Below are positions 35,681 through 44,566 of a stretch of 44,808 nt of DNA, piece by piece (position 1 is the first letter of the stretch; every line of letters starts with the position of its first letter). The notes beneath the pieces were generated by a model that did not search any database, was not told the origin of the DNA, and saw only the letters and a list, made by a program, of their open reading frames with translations. Where the stretch lies: assembly GCA_014804485.1 (NCBI GenBank), contig JAAUZT010000017.1:1-44808 (forward strand), written 5' to 3'. This stretch comes from Lachnospiraceae bacterium. GTDB lineage: Bacteria > Bacillota > Clostridia > Lachnospirales > Lachnospiraceae. Made by a program: the position numbers and the translations under genes.

Positions 35681-35691
35681 TAACACTATAT

Positions 35692-37653
35692 TTAGAAAAT
35701 GAACACCGCTGCCGTATACGGCGGCAAATCAAAAGAAATATTATAATCCTTGTAATTGCAGACTCCCTTGACCGCGTTAATCTCCGCCGGAATCTCGTGT
35801 CCGTTGCCGCCGAAGCGCTTGTCATCGCTGTTCAGCAATAATTTATATTTCTTCTTCTTCGGCACACCCACCATATAATTCTCCCACATCATAGGAGTCA
35901 TATTGATCACGAACATGATGTTATTCTTGCCCGTCTCGTCTTTTCTGTAAAAGCTGTACACACTGCGGTCGCTGTCGTCTGCATTGAGCCACTCAAATCC
36001 ATTCCAGTCGTTGTCTATGGAATAGAGCGCCGGATATTTATGGTACAGGTTCAGCAGTTCTTTCACATACTCATGCATGCCCCTGTTCTGTTCCTCACCT
36101 AACAGGAACCAATCAAGCTCTCTCTCTTCGCTCCACTCTCTTTCCTGTCCGAAATCCTGTCCCATAAACAGAAGCTTCTTTCCGGAATGCCCGAACATAT
36201 ATGTGTAGCCGAGACGCAGGTTCGCGTATTTATCCACCGGATAGCCCGGCATCTTATTGACCATAGAACATTTCAGATGCACAACCTCATCATGTGACAG
36301 CGGCAGAATATAATTTTCGCTGTGATTATAGGTCATCGCAAAAGTCATGGCATAATGATTGTTCTTACGGAAATACGGATCCAGTTTCATGTATTCGCAG
36401 AAATCATGCATCCATCCCATATTCCACTTAAAGCTGAATCCCAGACCGTCGTCTTCTACCTTGCCGGTAACCTTCGGCCATGCGGTAGACTCCTCCGCGA
36501 TCGTCAGAAATCCCGGATACGTGCCAAGTACAACAGAATTTAAATGCTTGAAAAACTCTATTGCTTCCAGATTCTGGTTACCGCCGTATTTATTGGCAAC
36601 CCACTGGCCATCCCGCTTGCCGTAATCCAGATACAGCATGGAAGCAACCGCATCTACGCGGATACCGTCAATATGATATTCCTTGATCCAAAACAGCGCA
36701 TTGGCGATCAGGAAGTTCTTAACTTCATTTTTTCCATAATTAAAAATCTTCGTACCCCAGTCCGGATGCTCACCGATTCTCGGATCCGGATGCTCGAAGA
36801 TACACTGCCCGTCAAATCTGCCCAGTCCATGGGCGTCCGTAGCAAAATGTGCCGGCACCCAATCAAGGATCACGCCGATCTTATTGCGGTGCAGCGTATT
36901 GACCAGATACATAAAATCATCCGGCGTGCCGTGTCTGGATGTGGGAGCATAATAACCGGTCACCTGATATCCCCAGGAACCGTCGAACGGATATTCCGCA
37001 ATTCCCATCAATTCGATATGCGTGTACTTCATCTCTTTCAGATATTCCACGATCCTGTCTGCAAACTCTCTGTAATTATAAAAACCTTCCGACGTACCGT
37101 CGGGATGTTTCATCCACGACCCGATATGACACTCATAAATCGCCAACGGCTCTTTGTTATAGTCCTTACCGTCCCTGTTGGTCATCCAGGCACTGTCTGT
37201 CCATTTGAACTTACTGATATCATATGTTTTGGAAGCATTCCCCGGCCGCATCTCAGTATAATTGGCGAAGGGATCCGCCTTATACAGTTTCTCGCCCCAA
37301 GGCGTATGGATTAGGAATTTGTATAATTCGTTCTCGCCCACTTCGGGAATGAACCGCGTATAGATACCGGAGGGCCCGATCTTCTCCATCTGGTGCATTT
37401 CCTCGTTCCAGTTATTGAACGTACCAATCACATGCACACTTGCCGCATTCGGCGCCCACACCGCAAAGAACATGCCCTTTACGCCGTTTTCCACAGAAGG
37501 ATGTGCCCCCAGCTTCTTGTAGATGTCATAATGTGAGCCTTGTCCGAATAAATACTGGTCAGCCTCCGAAATAAATACCTGAGTCTCTTCCGCCTTCTGT
37601 ACTGCCGTTTCCTTTTTTACCGTTTTTTCTTTTTTCTCTTTTTTTGCCGCCAT
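35692..37653 (-). CDS. glgB: 1,4-alpha-glucan branching enzyme
   Basis: 653 residues, normal for GlgB (GH13). A Lys/Glu-rich 25-residue N-terminal tail precedes the CBM48-like domain (VWAPNAASVHVIGTFNNWN). The TIM-barrel motifs follow: VILDWVPAHF, HIDGIRVDAVASML with nucleophile D334, TIAEESTAW with acid/base E387, and LPLSHDEVVH. The enzyme makes alpha-1,6 branches during glycogen synthesis in the cytoplasm. It follows the TPR gene by 25 bases, likely in one transcript closed by two terminators. No other glycogen genes are in the window. Confidence 0.96.
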   Translation of the reverse strand: MAAKKEKKEKTVKKETAVQKAEETQVFISEADQYLFGQGSHYDIYKKLGAHPSVENGVKGMFFAVWAPNAASVHVIGTFNNWNEEMHQMEKIGPSGIYTRFIPEVGENELYKFLIHTPWGEKLYKADPFANYTEMRPGNASKTYDISKFKWTDSAWMTNRDGKDYNKEPLAIYECHIGSWMKHPDGTSEGFYNYREFADRIVEYLKEMKYTHIELMGIAEYPFDGSWGYQVTGYYAPTSRHGTPDDFMYLVNTLHRNKIGVILDWVPAHFATDAHGLGRFDGQCIFEHPDPRIGEHPDWGTKIFNYGKNEVKNFLIANALFWIKEYHIDGIRVDAVASMLYLDYGKRDGQWVANKYGGNQNLEAIEFFKHLNSVVLGTYPGFLTIAEESTAWPKVTGKVEDDGLGFSFKWNMGWMHDFCEYMKLDPYFRKNNHYAMTFAMTYNHSENYILPLSHDEVVHLKCSMVNKMPGYPVDKYANLRLGYTYMFGHSGKKLLFMGQDFGQEREWSEERELDWFLLGEEQNRGMHEYVKELLNLYHKYPALYSIDNDWNGFEWLNADDSDRSVYSFYRKDETGKNNIMFVINMTPMMWENYMVGVPKKKKYKLLLNSDDKRFGGNGHEIPAEINAVKGVCNYKDYNISFDLPPYTAAVFIF

Positions 37654-37678
37654 ATTCTATGCCCCCATTACTTTTGTT

Positions 37679-40450
37679 TTAATAATGCATGAAATCCTTC
37701 TCACGCAGTATGATCATATCCTCATCATCATATCGTTTCGCCAGCAGAATGTCCATAAAATGTTTCGGTGTCTTCTTGTTGGCATAGCTGATCGCCTCAT
37801 CGACCAACTCTCTGACCTCAGACATGCTCACCTCATGATCACTTGTCTGTCTGTCCGCAATTCTTGTATGAAGCGCCAGAATACCGAATTCATCAATAGA
37901 ATATTCCAGTTCCTCTGCATACTGCTTCGCATAAGCCACCAGAGCTTCATTATCTAAAGGCTCTATATCTACACGCAGATTGAAATTATTATGCAGCACG
38001 GCATTCTCGTCAAAAAGCCTGTTCATACTCTGCTTCTTGTCAACCATGAGGAGCAAAAGTCCCGTATTGTCGCGCTCTAAGAACTTATTCATCTTTATGA
38101 TCGTGGACGGTTTCAAGCGCGATGCTTTCTCGATGATCAATGCGCCGTTATCTAACCTGGCAAAAGTCTCTGCCACATCCTTCTTATTCAGAACGTTACC
38201 GGATATCTTAGCCACCTTGCCGGAAAAGTTGTTGTCGTTATACTGCATCTCTTTGATTAGATCCTTCGCAAGTGTCAGAGCGGCAGCCTCTTCCTCTCCG
38301 GTAATGACTACATTGCCCGTGCAGGACGCAAGACTCATATTATCCAGTGTATGGACTAATTGTTTCTTAGATCTGCGGTGATGTGCAAACTGTGCAAAGA
38401 GCTCCGCCTCTTCCTCCGTCAGGTCACGATCCTGTCTTACCTCTTCCGCAGGTTCATGTTCTGTAAGTATCGTCTCTGTTTGAGTTTGCGGCTCCTCCGC
38501 AGCTTCTTCCTGATCCTGCGGGATCTGTTCCTGTACCTCTACGGTTTCGGATTCTTCGATCTCCTCCAGCTCCTCCACTTCATCTTCGATTTCGGCCGCA
38601 AGAAGCTCTTTCTCGGAATCCTTCACTGCCGCTTCAACGATCTTTTCCATTTCCGGAGTCAGCTTCTTAGGTGCCGGTACTTCTTCCGCCGCATCTTCCG
38701 GACTGATCACTTTCTTTATTGCCGGCTTTTTGTCCGAATCCTTCATAATCGCCGCAACAAATGCCCGCTCCAGCTCCTCCAGAAGACCATTCTTCGTCGC
38801 TTCGTCAAAGTCCGCAAAAATATTGCCGGTATGCGCCAGAATACGTTGTCTGACTTCTTCCATCTGCTTCTGCTTCGTGGTTTTCTTCATTTCTTCCCAC
38901 TCAGCCATAATATCTTCAATACTGAGCTGACCGGTGATCTGCTTCTCCACCCGTTCTGCTTCCGGCACCACCAGACTGATCTGTCCGTCATATTCCTGAG
39001 ACAGGAGACTGTCATATTTAGACGGCTTCCTCATCTGTTCCAATATCTGCTGCGCATCGAAAGCCGCCGTATCTTCCTGTGCGATCTGTGCACCGATCTT
39101 CCGCAGCTCGTCAGTATCCATCGTCATCTTCTTCGGCTCCGGATCCTCTTTCGCCGTCTTCTCCGCAATCGGCTCTTCGGCAGCCGCTTCCGTCTGCTTC
39201 GGGAACGCAATGACAGGCGTTTTCCGCATCTGTTCCTCGATCTCCTCCGGCGCAGGCATTTCGACCGTCTCTTCCAGCAACGGAGCTATCAGCGTCTCTG
39301 CGATAGAGTCTTTCTTCGAAGCTTCTTCTTCCGCTTCCTCATCCTCGCTGTTTTCCTGTTCTGCCGTATCTTCTATCATCTCCGAAGACTCTGTATTTTC
39401 CGTGATTTCTGCGATTTCCTCTTCTTCTGTATCTTCTGTCGCTTCCGCCTCTTCTATGCCTTCGATGTCTGTGCCTTCGGTTTCTGTATCTTCGATTTCT
39501 GTCTCTTCAATTTCTATATCTTCTGCATTTTCCGCATCATCCGAATCGAAGCCTTGCATCGGGAAGGCCATCTCTTCTTCCGGCGCTGCCTGTGCTCCGT
39601 TGTCCTCCAGAATCTCTTTCATACTCTCGGCCAGAGCCATTTGCAGATTGATCGTATTATACTGACCTACGTCAACCGTCTTTACCTCCGGAAGCTCCAT
39701 CGTGGGTGCGGCAAACACATTCTCTTCCGCTTCTTCCCCGGAATGCCTGATCTTACCGGCCACCCGCGTGTCTCCCGGTATGTCAATATCTTCATCTTCG
39801 TCCGGTTCATCTTCCGGCAGATCAACTGCATTTCTCTCCCGGATCCATGCATCATATTTTGCCTGTTGATCCGCGCTGAGGGGTTCATGCAGTGCTTTAA
39901 GCTCCAAAGCCTTGATTACATATTTGCCCTCGCCGAACATAAAGAACATCTCATCACAGATTTCGATACACTTGGTGGTTAAACCGATTCTGTGATACAG
40001 ATAGGCCAGCTCATACTCCCATTTTTCTCTGGGATCACGTCTCTTAAATTCCTCTAAAACCGCTATCCTTTCTTCCAGGCTGACATCCTGCGCCTCATAC
40101 AGACGATATTGCAGAATATATCTCCCCGTATCCTTCGGCGCGATCTGTGCAAATTCTTTATAATATTCTATCGCCTGCACATACTCTTCCAGTTTGATGG
40201 AAAGCTCGCACAGAGAGTACACGATTGATCTGCTCGATGGATGTCTCTCATAGGCCAACAGCAGAATCTCTTTACTCTCCTGATATCTCCTGTTGATTTT
40301 ATACAGATCACTGATCGTACAGAGCATCATGGCGCTCTTAACCCTGCGCCAATCAATGGTGTCGGCAATGTTGACCGCCTCCGCAAATTCTCCCTCTGCA
40401 ATCAATGACTTAATCTCATCCGATCGTATTTTATATTCATATTTATCCAA
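37679..40450 (-). CDS. TPR protein with long acidic linker and degenerate AAA+-like C-terminal domain
   Basis: 923 residues from a TTG at 40450, eight bases after GAGG; a GTG at 40459 overlaps the RBS. Residues 1-190 contain tetratricopeptide-like helices (YQESKEILLLAYERHPSSRS). Residues 210-690 are a highly acidic, Glu/Ile/Thr-rich low-complexity region. The last 230 residues look like a CbbX-type AAA+ module: NVVITGEEEAAALTLAKDL stands where Walker A should be but lacks the GKT, and GALIIEKASRL replaces Walker B. NFNLRVDIEPLDNEALVAYA matches the post-Walker region. ATP hydrolysis is unlikely. Function is unknown; a scaffold role is inference. No membrane helix. Confidence 0.75.
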   Translation of the reverse strand: MDKYEYKIRSDEIKSLIAEGEFAEAVNIADTIDWRRVKSAMMLCTISDLYKINRRYQESKEILLLAYERHPSSRSIVYSLCELSIKLEEYVQAIEYYKEFAQIAPKDTGRYILQYRLYEAQDVSLEERIAVLEEFKRRDPREKWEYELAYLYHRIGLTTKCIEICDEMFFMFGEGKYVIKALELKALHEPLSADQQAKYDAWIRERNAVDLPEDEPDEDEDIDIPGDTRVAGKIRHSGEEAEENVFAAPTMELPEVKTVDVGQYNTINLQMALAESMKEILEDNGAQAAPEEEMAFPMQGFDSDDAENAEDIEIEETEIEDTETEGTDIEGIEEAEATEDTEEEEIAEITENTESSEMIEDTAEQENSEDEEAEEEASKKDSIAETLIAPLLEETVEMPAPEEIEEQMRKTPVIAFPKQTEAAAEEPIAEKTAKEDPEPKKMTMDTDELRKIGAQIAQEDTAAFDAQQILEQMRKPSKYDSLLSQEYDGQISLVVPEAERVEKQITGQLSIEDIMAEWEEMKKTTKQKQMEEVRQRILAHTGNIFADFDEATKNGLLEELERAFVAAIMKDSDKKPAIKKVISPEDAAEEVPAPKKLTPEMEKIVEAAVKDSEKELLAAEIEDEVEELEEIEESETVEVQEQIPQDQEEAAEEPQTQTETILTEHEPAEEVRQDRDLTEEEAELFAQFAHHRRSKKQLVHTLDNMSLASCTGNVVITGEEEAAALTLAKDLIKEMQYNDNNFSGKVAKISGNVLNKKDVAETFARLDNGALIIEKASRLKPSTIIKMNKFLERDNTGLLLLMVDKKQSMNRLFDENAVLHNNFNLRVDIEPLDNEALVAYAKQYAEELEYSIDEFGILALHTRIADRQTSDHEVSMSEVRELVDEAISYANKKTPKHFMDILLAKRYDDEDMIILREKDFMHY

Positions 40451-40690
40451 GGTGCCCACCTCATTAACGTATTCCCGCGGCGAACCGGAATCCTAATCCT
40501 ATCGCCACGTTTTTCCACATAGTAACCCTATTTTCATTGTTTAAGTTTACCATAGCCTTTTATCAATGTAAATAAAATATGTAGAAAAATAGCACCTCCA
40601 TTTTAGTATCTTTTTATTAATATATACCAATATATGGAGATGCCACAATATACAATCACTTTATATTGTATTTAGAGAAAGGAATCCGTC
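40451..40690. promoter_or_regulatory. Promoter and leader of the TPR-glgB operon
   Basis: On the minus strand TTTACA (40567-40572) and TAAACT (40544-40549) are 17 apart. A possible 18-codon leader ORF (40464-40520, MWKNVAIGLGFRFAAGIR) ends just before the TPR Shine-Dalgarno; its own RBS is poor. The left half near rsmA's stop is AT-rich with an ACAATATA/TATATTGT repeat (about 40647-40672). Confidence 0.5.
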
Positions 40691-41560
40691 TTATTTGCAG
40701 TCAACCGGAAGCAAGTTGGATAATTCGGCAAATCGTTCTAATGTAAGCGTTTCTCCGCGTGTCGTCACTGGGAGTCCCATCTGCACCAATGCCTCCTCTA
40801 CCTGTGCCCTGCTGATGCCCAGACCGCCCGCGTTCGCCAACCCGTTTGCCAGCGTCTTTCTTCTCTGATTAAATGATGCCCGAATAATGGCAAAAAGCCT
40901 GTCTTCATCCTTCACTTCCACCGGCGGCTTCTCGTAGCGCGTCAGACGGATCACCGTACTGTCCACATTGGGCCGGGGCATGAAACAGGCGGCAGGTACC
41001 CTGGTAATAATTTCCGGTTTAGCATAATACTGCACCGCCAATGACAGCGCGCCGTAATCCTTCGTCCCCGGTCCTACCCGCATCCGATCGGCCACTTCCT
41101 TCTGCACCATAATCGTCACACTATATAGAGGCACATGTTTCTCAAACAACGCCATGATAATCGGCGTAGTAATATAATATGGAAGATTCGCCACCACTTT
41201 AATAGGTTTTCCGCCGTTTCGCTCCTCCACCATTCTGTTGATATCCATTTTCAGAATATCCTCGTTAATAACCGTCACATTATTATAATCAGATAAAGTA
41301 TCCTGCAGAATCGGTATCAGATTCCTGTCGATCTCCACCGCCACAACCTCGCCCGCCTCTTCTGCCAGGCGCTGTGTCATGGTACCGATGCCCGGTCCGA
41401 TCTCCAGCACACAATCCTGTCTCGTGATGTCCGCCGATTCTATGATCTTATCCAATATACTGCTGTCAATCAGAAAATTCTGTCCGAATTTCTTCTGGAA
41501 AGCGAACTGATATTTCTGTATGATCTCCGTAGTACCTCTCCTGTTTCCCAGTTCTGTCAT
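40691..41560 (-). CDS. rsmA: 16S rRNA adenine dimethyltransferase RsmA (KsgA)
   Basis: 289 residues from the ATG at 41560, the usual RsmA length; an in-frame TTG at 41647 would add 29 unconserved residues. KKFGQNFLIDSSILDKI begins the methyltransferase, VLEIGPGIGTMTQRLAE is the SAM-binding loop I, and VVANLPYYITTPI contains the catalytic NLPY motif. It dimethylates the two adjacent adenines of helix 45 during ribosome maturation. It follows the TatD gene, a common neighbour in Firmicutes, and probably shares its promoter at 42521-42549. Confidence 0.95.
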   Translation of the reverse strand: MTELGNRRGTTEIIQKYQFAFQKKFGQNFLIDSSILDKIIESADITRQDCVLEIGPGIGTMTQRLAEEAGEVVAVEIDRNLIPILQDTLSDYNNVTVINEDILKMDINRMVEERNGGKPIKVVANLPYYITTPIIMALFEKHVPLYSVTIMVQKEVADRMRVGPGTKDYGALSLAVQYYAKPEIITRVPAACFMPRPNVDSTVIRLTRYEKPPVEVKDEDRLFAIIRASFNQRRKTLANGLANAGGLGISRAQVEEALVQMGLPVTTRGETLTLERFAELSNLLPVDCK

Positions 41561-41688
41561 GCCACTCTTATCTCTCCATATTCCTCTGCTTGCCCGTAAC
41601 TGTTCAGAACCCTGTTCCTCACAGCTACACTTGTCCTTCCGTCCCAAACCTGCAGACGGCGCACTGAACGAGTTTATCTCCGCTGCAT

Positions 41689-42459
41689 CTATTCCCTGAT
41701 ACGAAACAGTCTCATCGCATTCTCCTGTGTTACCTCTACGACTTTTTCATAGGAGCTGCCTTTAAGATCCGCAATTGCCTGTGCCACCAAGGGGAGATTC
41801 AAGGAGGAATTCCTCTTGCCGCGATGGGGTTCCGGTGCCAGATACGGGCTGTCCGTCTCCAGCAATATCCTGTCAAGCGGTATGTACTCTACCGCCTCTT
41901 TCAGTTTCTTACTATTCTGAAAAGTGATCACGCCGCCGATTCCGAAATAATAATCCATCTCCAGATATTCCCGCGCCATCTCTTTCGTATAAGAATAACA
42001 ATGTATCACACCGCCGATCTCTCCGGCGCGCAGCGCCTGCATCATATCCAGCGTATCCTTTGCCGCATCCCTGGAATGAATGATCACCGGCAGACCAGTC
42101 TCGCGTGCCAGAATAAGCTGTCTCTCGAACCACTCCTTCTGTACATGCGGCTCCGGCTCCTTCCAATGATAATCCAGACCGATTTCTCCCACTGCCACCA
42201 CTTTATCTACGGCACACTGCTCCCGCAGCCATGCGAAATTATCTTCATTCAATTCGGCAGTTTCGCCGGGGTGAACACCCATAGCCCCATAAATAAAAGG
42301 ATACTTCTTCATCAATTCCAGCGTGATCCGACAGCTTTCAAGACTCGCACCGACATTAACCACCTTATCTATACCGTGCTCCCGCAGGGAAGCTAACAGC
42401 TCCTCCCTATCCTCATCAAATGCTTCATCATCATAGTGCGCATGACTTTCAAATATCAT
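41689..42459 (-). CDS. TatD family metal-dependent hydrolase (DNase)
   Basis: 257 residues. The ATG at 42459 is chosen because it lies eight bases from GAGGAG; the ATG at 42465 is only two bases away. Metal ligands are seen in order: FESHAHYDD (HxH), GEIGLDYHW (Glu), IIHSRDAA and GVIHCYSYT (His), and LLETDSPYLAPEP (Asp). This is the full TatD amidohydrolase set. TatD enzymes are 3'-5' DNases. In Firmicutes it is regularly beside rsmA, as here (128 bases apart). Confidence 0.95.
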   Translation of the reverse strand: MIFESHAHYDDEAFDEDREELLASLREHGIDKVVNVGASLESCRITLELMKKYPFIYGAMGVHPGETAELNEDNFAWLREQCAVDKVVAVGEIGLDYHWKEPEPHVQKEWFERQLILARETGLPVIIHSRDAAKDTLDMMQALRAGEIGGVIHCYSYTKEMAREYLEMDYYFGIGGVITFQNSKKLKEAVEYIPLDRILLETDSPYLAPEPHRGKRNSSLNLPLVAQAIADLKGSSYEKVVEVTQENAMRLFRIRE

Positions 42460-42504
42460 TTTCATCTCTCCTCGTATAATATTTAAAAATTTTGTAAAAA
42501 ATAC

Positions 42505-42533
42505 TTGCAATGCAGGAAACATTATACTATAAT
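42505..42533 (+). promoter_or_regulatory. Promoter of tRNA-Lys
   Basis: TTGCAA (42505-42510, 5/6) and TATAAT (42528-42533, perfect) with a 17-base spacer, about 40 bases before the tRNA. It overlaps the minus-strand tatD promoter. Confidence 0.75.
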
Positions 42534-42549
42534 AACTCTTGCGTGTTGA
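42521..42549 (-). promoter_or_regulatory. Promoter of tatD-rsmA
   Basis: TCAACA (42544-42549, 4/6) and TATAAT (42521-42526, perfect) on the minus strand, spacer 17. The -10 box is adjacent to that of the opposing tRNA-Lys promoter, so the two overlap head to head. Confidence 0.6.
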
Positions 42550-42572
42550 GAAACCCGCATTATATCGGACAT

Positions 42573-42645
42573 GCACCGCTAGCTCAGTTGGTAGAGCACC
42601 TGACTCTTAATCAGGGTGTCCAGGGTTCGAGCCCCTGGCGGTGCA
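42573..42645 (+). tRNA. tRNA-Lys (anticodon CUU)
   Basis: Acceptor GCACCGC pairs with GCGGTGC, discriminator A, no encoded CCA. Anticodon stem CCTGA/TCAGG encloses CTCTTAA, giving anticodon CUU. The D arm AGCTCAGTTGGTAGAGC and T arm CAGGGTTCGAGCCCCTG are normal. 73 nt. Confidence 0.95.
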
Positions 42646-42650
42646 CTGTG

Positions 42651-42697
42651 AGAACTGGTTTTGGAGTCATAGAACTCTGGGGTCGGTTCTTTTTTTG
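42651..42697 (+). terminator. Terminator of tRNA-Lys
   Basis: AGAAC through GTTCT forms a long hairpin with many G-U pairs (inner stem TGGAGT/ACTCTG) and a 7-base T-run at 42691-42697. It lies just after the tRNA. Confidence 0.75.
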
Positions 42698-42707
42698 TCC
42701 TCGTATA

Positions 42708-43553
42708 TCAAAATGTGATTCCTGACAGTTCGATCACGATTCCCGATGCCACACCGATCGCATATAATAATCCTACTACCCGCAAATTCTCTTTCCAATC
42801 ATCATTTACCTTAAGAAGCACCAGTAGTCCTACGCCGCTGCCCGACAATAAACCCGCAAGCATACCGCCGGCCCCCAGCACACCGTCCAGATATAGCTGT
42901 GTAACGGCAACGGATGCTGCGCAGTTCGGAATCAATCCCACAAGCCCTGCAAGCAGTGTTCCCGCGATCGGACGGTCAAGTATGATACTGCCCAGTGTCT
43001 CCTCGCCGATCCACGCGATGAGGAGGTTCAGCACCAATGAAATAATCAGAATATACATAAAAATTTCCACCGTATGGTGCAGCGCCGACTTCCAAATCCC
43101 GTTCTCACAGTGGCAGTGATGCTGCTCACACAGATGCTCGATCTGCATATCCTTCTTATTCGCACGAAAGATCAGATCAATCACAAAACCCGCCGCAACG
43201 GCCACAGCCAGTTTGACAGCCAGAACCTTAATAATCATCGCTGCCCCTGCATTCCGGGATATCATAATAGGAAGCATCTCGTCAGAGGTGGACAGAAAAA
43301 CCGCGACCAAAGTACCCAGCGTAATGATCCTGCCCGCATACAGATTAGAGGCCGCCGCCGAAAAACCGCACTGGGGAAAGATTCCCAGCATGCCGCCGAT
43401 CATCGGTCCGCCCTTCCCTGCCCTGCGTATCGCCTGCTGCATCTTATCGCCCGTCTTATGCTCCAGATACTCCATAATGAGATAAGTCACGAATAAAAAA
43501 GGCAGAAGCCGCACGCTGTCTATGAAGCTGTCCAATATTATATCTATGATCAT
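42708..43553 (-). CDS. Putative heavy-metal exporter (ArsP_2 / putative manganese transporter family)
   Basis: 281 residues with about eight to ten membrane helices. GIFPQCGFSAAASNLYAGR near residue 58 and GLIPNCAASVAVTQLY near residue 207 are the two repeated signature segments of this permease family, each with a conserved Pro-x-Cys. Between them a cytoplasmic loop has EHLCEQHHCHCENG, a Cys/His cluster well suited to bind a soft metal. The family is annotated variously as manganese or arsenic efflux, so the substrate is uncertain. It is monocistronic with its own promoter and a weak RBS. No manganese riboswitch is seen upstream. Confidence 0.8.
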   Translation of the reverse strand: MIIDIILDSFIDSVRLLPFLFVTYLIMEYLEHKTGDKMQQAIRRAGKGGPMIGGMLGIFPQCGFSAAASNLYAGRIITLGTLVAVFLSTSDEMLPIMISRNAGAAMIIKVLAVKLAVAVAAGFVIDLIFRANKKDMQIEHLCEQHHCHCENGIWKSALHHTVEIFMYILIISLVLNLLIAWIGEETLGSIILDRPIAGTLLAGLVGLIPNCAASVAVTQLYLDGVLGAGGMLAGLLSGSGVGLLVLLKVNDDWKENLRVVGLLYAIGVASGIVIELSGITF

Positions 43554-43593
43554 TCTCTGCTTCTTTCTGTGGTTTCAAATCACTTTACACACT

Positions 43594-43622
43594 AGAATAC
43601 CGTTTCTATGTGGAAAATGCAA
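43594..43622 (-). promoter_or_regulatory. Promoter of the metal exporter gene
   Basis: TTGCAT (43617-43622) and TATTCT (43594-43599) on the minus strand, spacer 17, about 40 bases before the ATG. A GTAC-AAAA-GTAC repeat (43640-43651) lies just upstream and could be an operator. Confidence 0.5.
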
Positions 43623-43672
43623 GTCAAAAGGAACCCTCCGTACAAAAGTACCAATTATACTAAAATTAAGGA

Positions 43673-43701
43673 TTGATTATTGCACCAAAATATACTAATA
43701 T
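43673..43701 (+). promoter_or_regulatory. Promoter of the ComFB-like gene
   Basis: TTGATT (43673-43678) and TAATAT (43696-43701) with a 17-base spacer, about 50 bases before the ATG at 43751. Confidence 0.55.
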
Positions 43702-43750
43702 AGTATGTGTGGGTTTTGTCGATATATGGCAAACCGGAAGGGGTTTTCAT

Positions 43751-44020
43751 ATGGAAGGTTTAAGAAATGTAATGGAGGATGCAGTAGAATATCAGCTTGA
43801 CAAGATATTACCTACCATGCCTAATGTTTGTTCCTGCGAGAAATGTCGTCTGGATATGGCATCGTTTGCGCTTAACAGGCTGTCTCCACAATATACGAGA
43901 ACGGATACCGGTGCTCTTTTCCAGAAACTGAACAATTCATCCCAGCAGGCCGAGGTCGAGGTCCTGACTGCTGTGATGAATGCGATTAATATTATCAGCG
44001 CGCATCCGAAACATGACTGA
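43751..44020 (+). CDS. ComFB family protein
   Basis: 89 residues from the ATG at 43751, preceded by GGAAGGGG. NVMEDAVEYQLDKIL, the CSCEKCRLDMASFALNRL segment with its Cys cluster, and a YTRTDTG stretch match the late-competence ComFB family. Members in other bacteria have been reported as cyclic dinucleotide receptors, so a signalling role is possible. The protein lacks a signal peptide. It is a single-gene unit with its own promoter and a strong terminator. It converges on the CarD-like gene. Confidence 0.82.
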   Translation: MEGLRNVMEDAVEYQLDKILPTMPNVCSCEKCRLDMASFALNRLSPQYTRTDTGALFQKLNNSSQQAEVEVLTAVMNAINIISAHPKHD

Positions 44021-44040
44021 ATGATGAAAGCGAAATACAA

Positions 44041-44068
44041 AGCCGGGCAATTATGCCCGGCTTTTTTC
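44041..44068 (+). terminator. Terminator of the ComFB-like gene
   Basis: AGCCGGGCA-ATTA-TGCCCGGCT, a perfect 9-bp stem followed by TTTTT. The stop codon of the convergent CarD-like gene lies within the loop (44051-44053). Confidence 0.9.
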
Positions 44069-44566
44069 TCTGTTAACTTCTTTCTTGACGTAAGCTTCCA
44101 CCGTCTCTTTCGGAAGAGAAAGCGCTAACGACATTTCACTGTAGAGCAGCTCCTCCGCTTTATGCAGATACTGCTCATCGGAGGAAAGCACTTTCTTACC
44201 CTCATCCAGCCGGCTCTGCCTGCGCAGGTAAAGCGTCTTGACGATCCGCGCAAGGCTGTGGCTGTCATAAGTGCGAATCGCATCCTTATACATCTGCTCC
44301 CTGCCTTTCTCCTCTTGAATCCAAACGATCTCCATGTTGCTGACCTGTCGTATCAGATCATTTGCCTCTTTTTTGTTCATGATCTTACGCATGACTACCT
44401 TGCTGTTGTCCACAGGCGTATAGACCGTGCTTCCTTTCTCGAAGACAGGCTCTAACACATAATATTTACGTACCTTATCCAATCTGTCGATGGGATTTCC
44501 CGTAATGTTGACAACACGGCAGACGCCATGTCCGCCGCACATAATTAATTCATCTTTCTCAAACAT
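44051..44566 (-). CDS. CarD/CdnL family RNA polymerase-interacting regulator
   Basis: 171 residues with CGGAGGG before the ATG. The N-terminal 60 residues (FEKDELIMCGGHGVCRVVNI; YYVLEPVFEKGSTVYTPVDN) are the CarD RNA polymerase interaction domain. The rest is a helical bundle (LARIVKTLYLRRQSRLDEGK, EELLYSEMSLALSLP) expected to contact DNA. CarD homologues stabilise promoter open complexes. A 26-codon upstream frame overlaps its start, which may control its translation. Confidence 0.9.
   Translation of the reverse strand: MFEKDELIMCGGHGVCRVVNITGNPIDRLDKVRKYYVLEPVFEKGSTVYTPVDNSKVVMRKIMNKKEANDLIRQVSNMEIVWIQEEKGREQMYKDAIRTYDSHSLARIVKTLYLRRQSRLDEGKKVLSSDEQYLHKAEELLYSEMSLALSLPKETVEAYVKKEVNREKSRA

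Noticed and set aside
39300..39540. Tandem repeat or minisatellite in the TPR gene
   Set aside because: The pattern comes from a Glu/Ile/Thr-rich linker using few codons; there is no exact repeat unit.
38360..39982. 540-codon open frame on the plus strand
   Set aside because: It is antisense to the TPR gene's acidic Glu-rich region, whose codon bias leaves the opposite strand open. It is Arg/Leu/Phe-rich, has no RBS, and the minus frame has clear domains.
43554..43622. Manganese (yybP-ykoY) riboswitch before the metal exporter
   Set aside because: The leader is only about 40 bases and lacks the conserved loop motifs.
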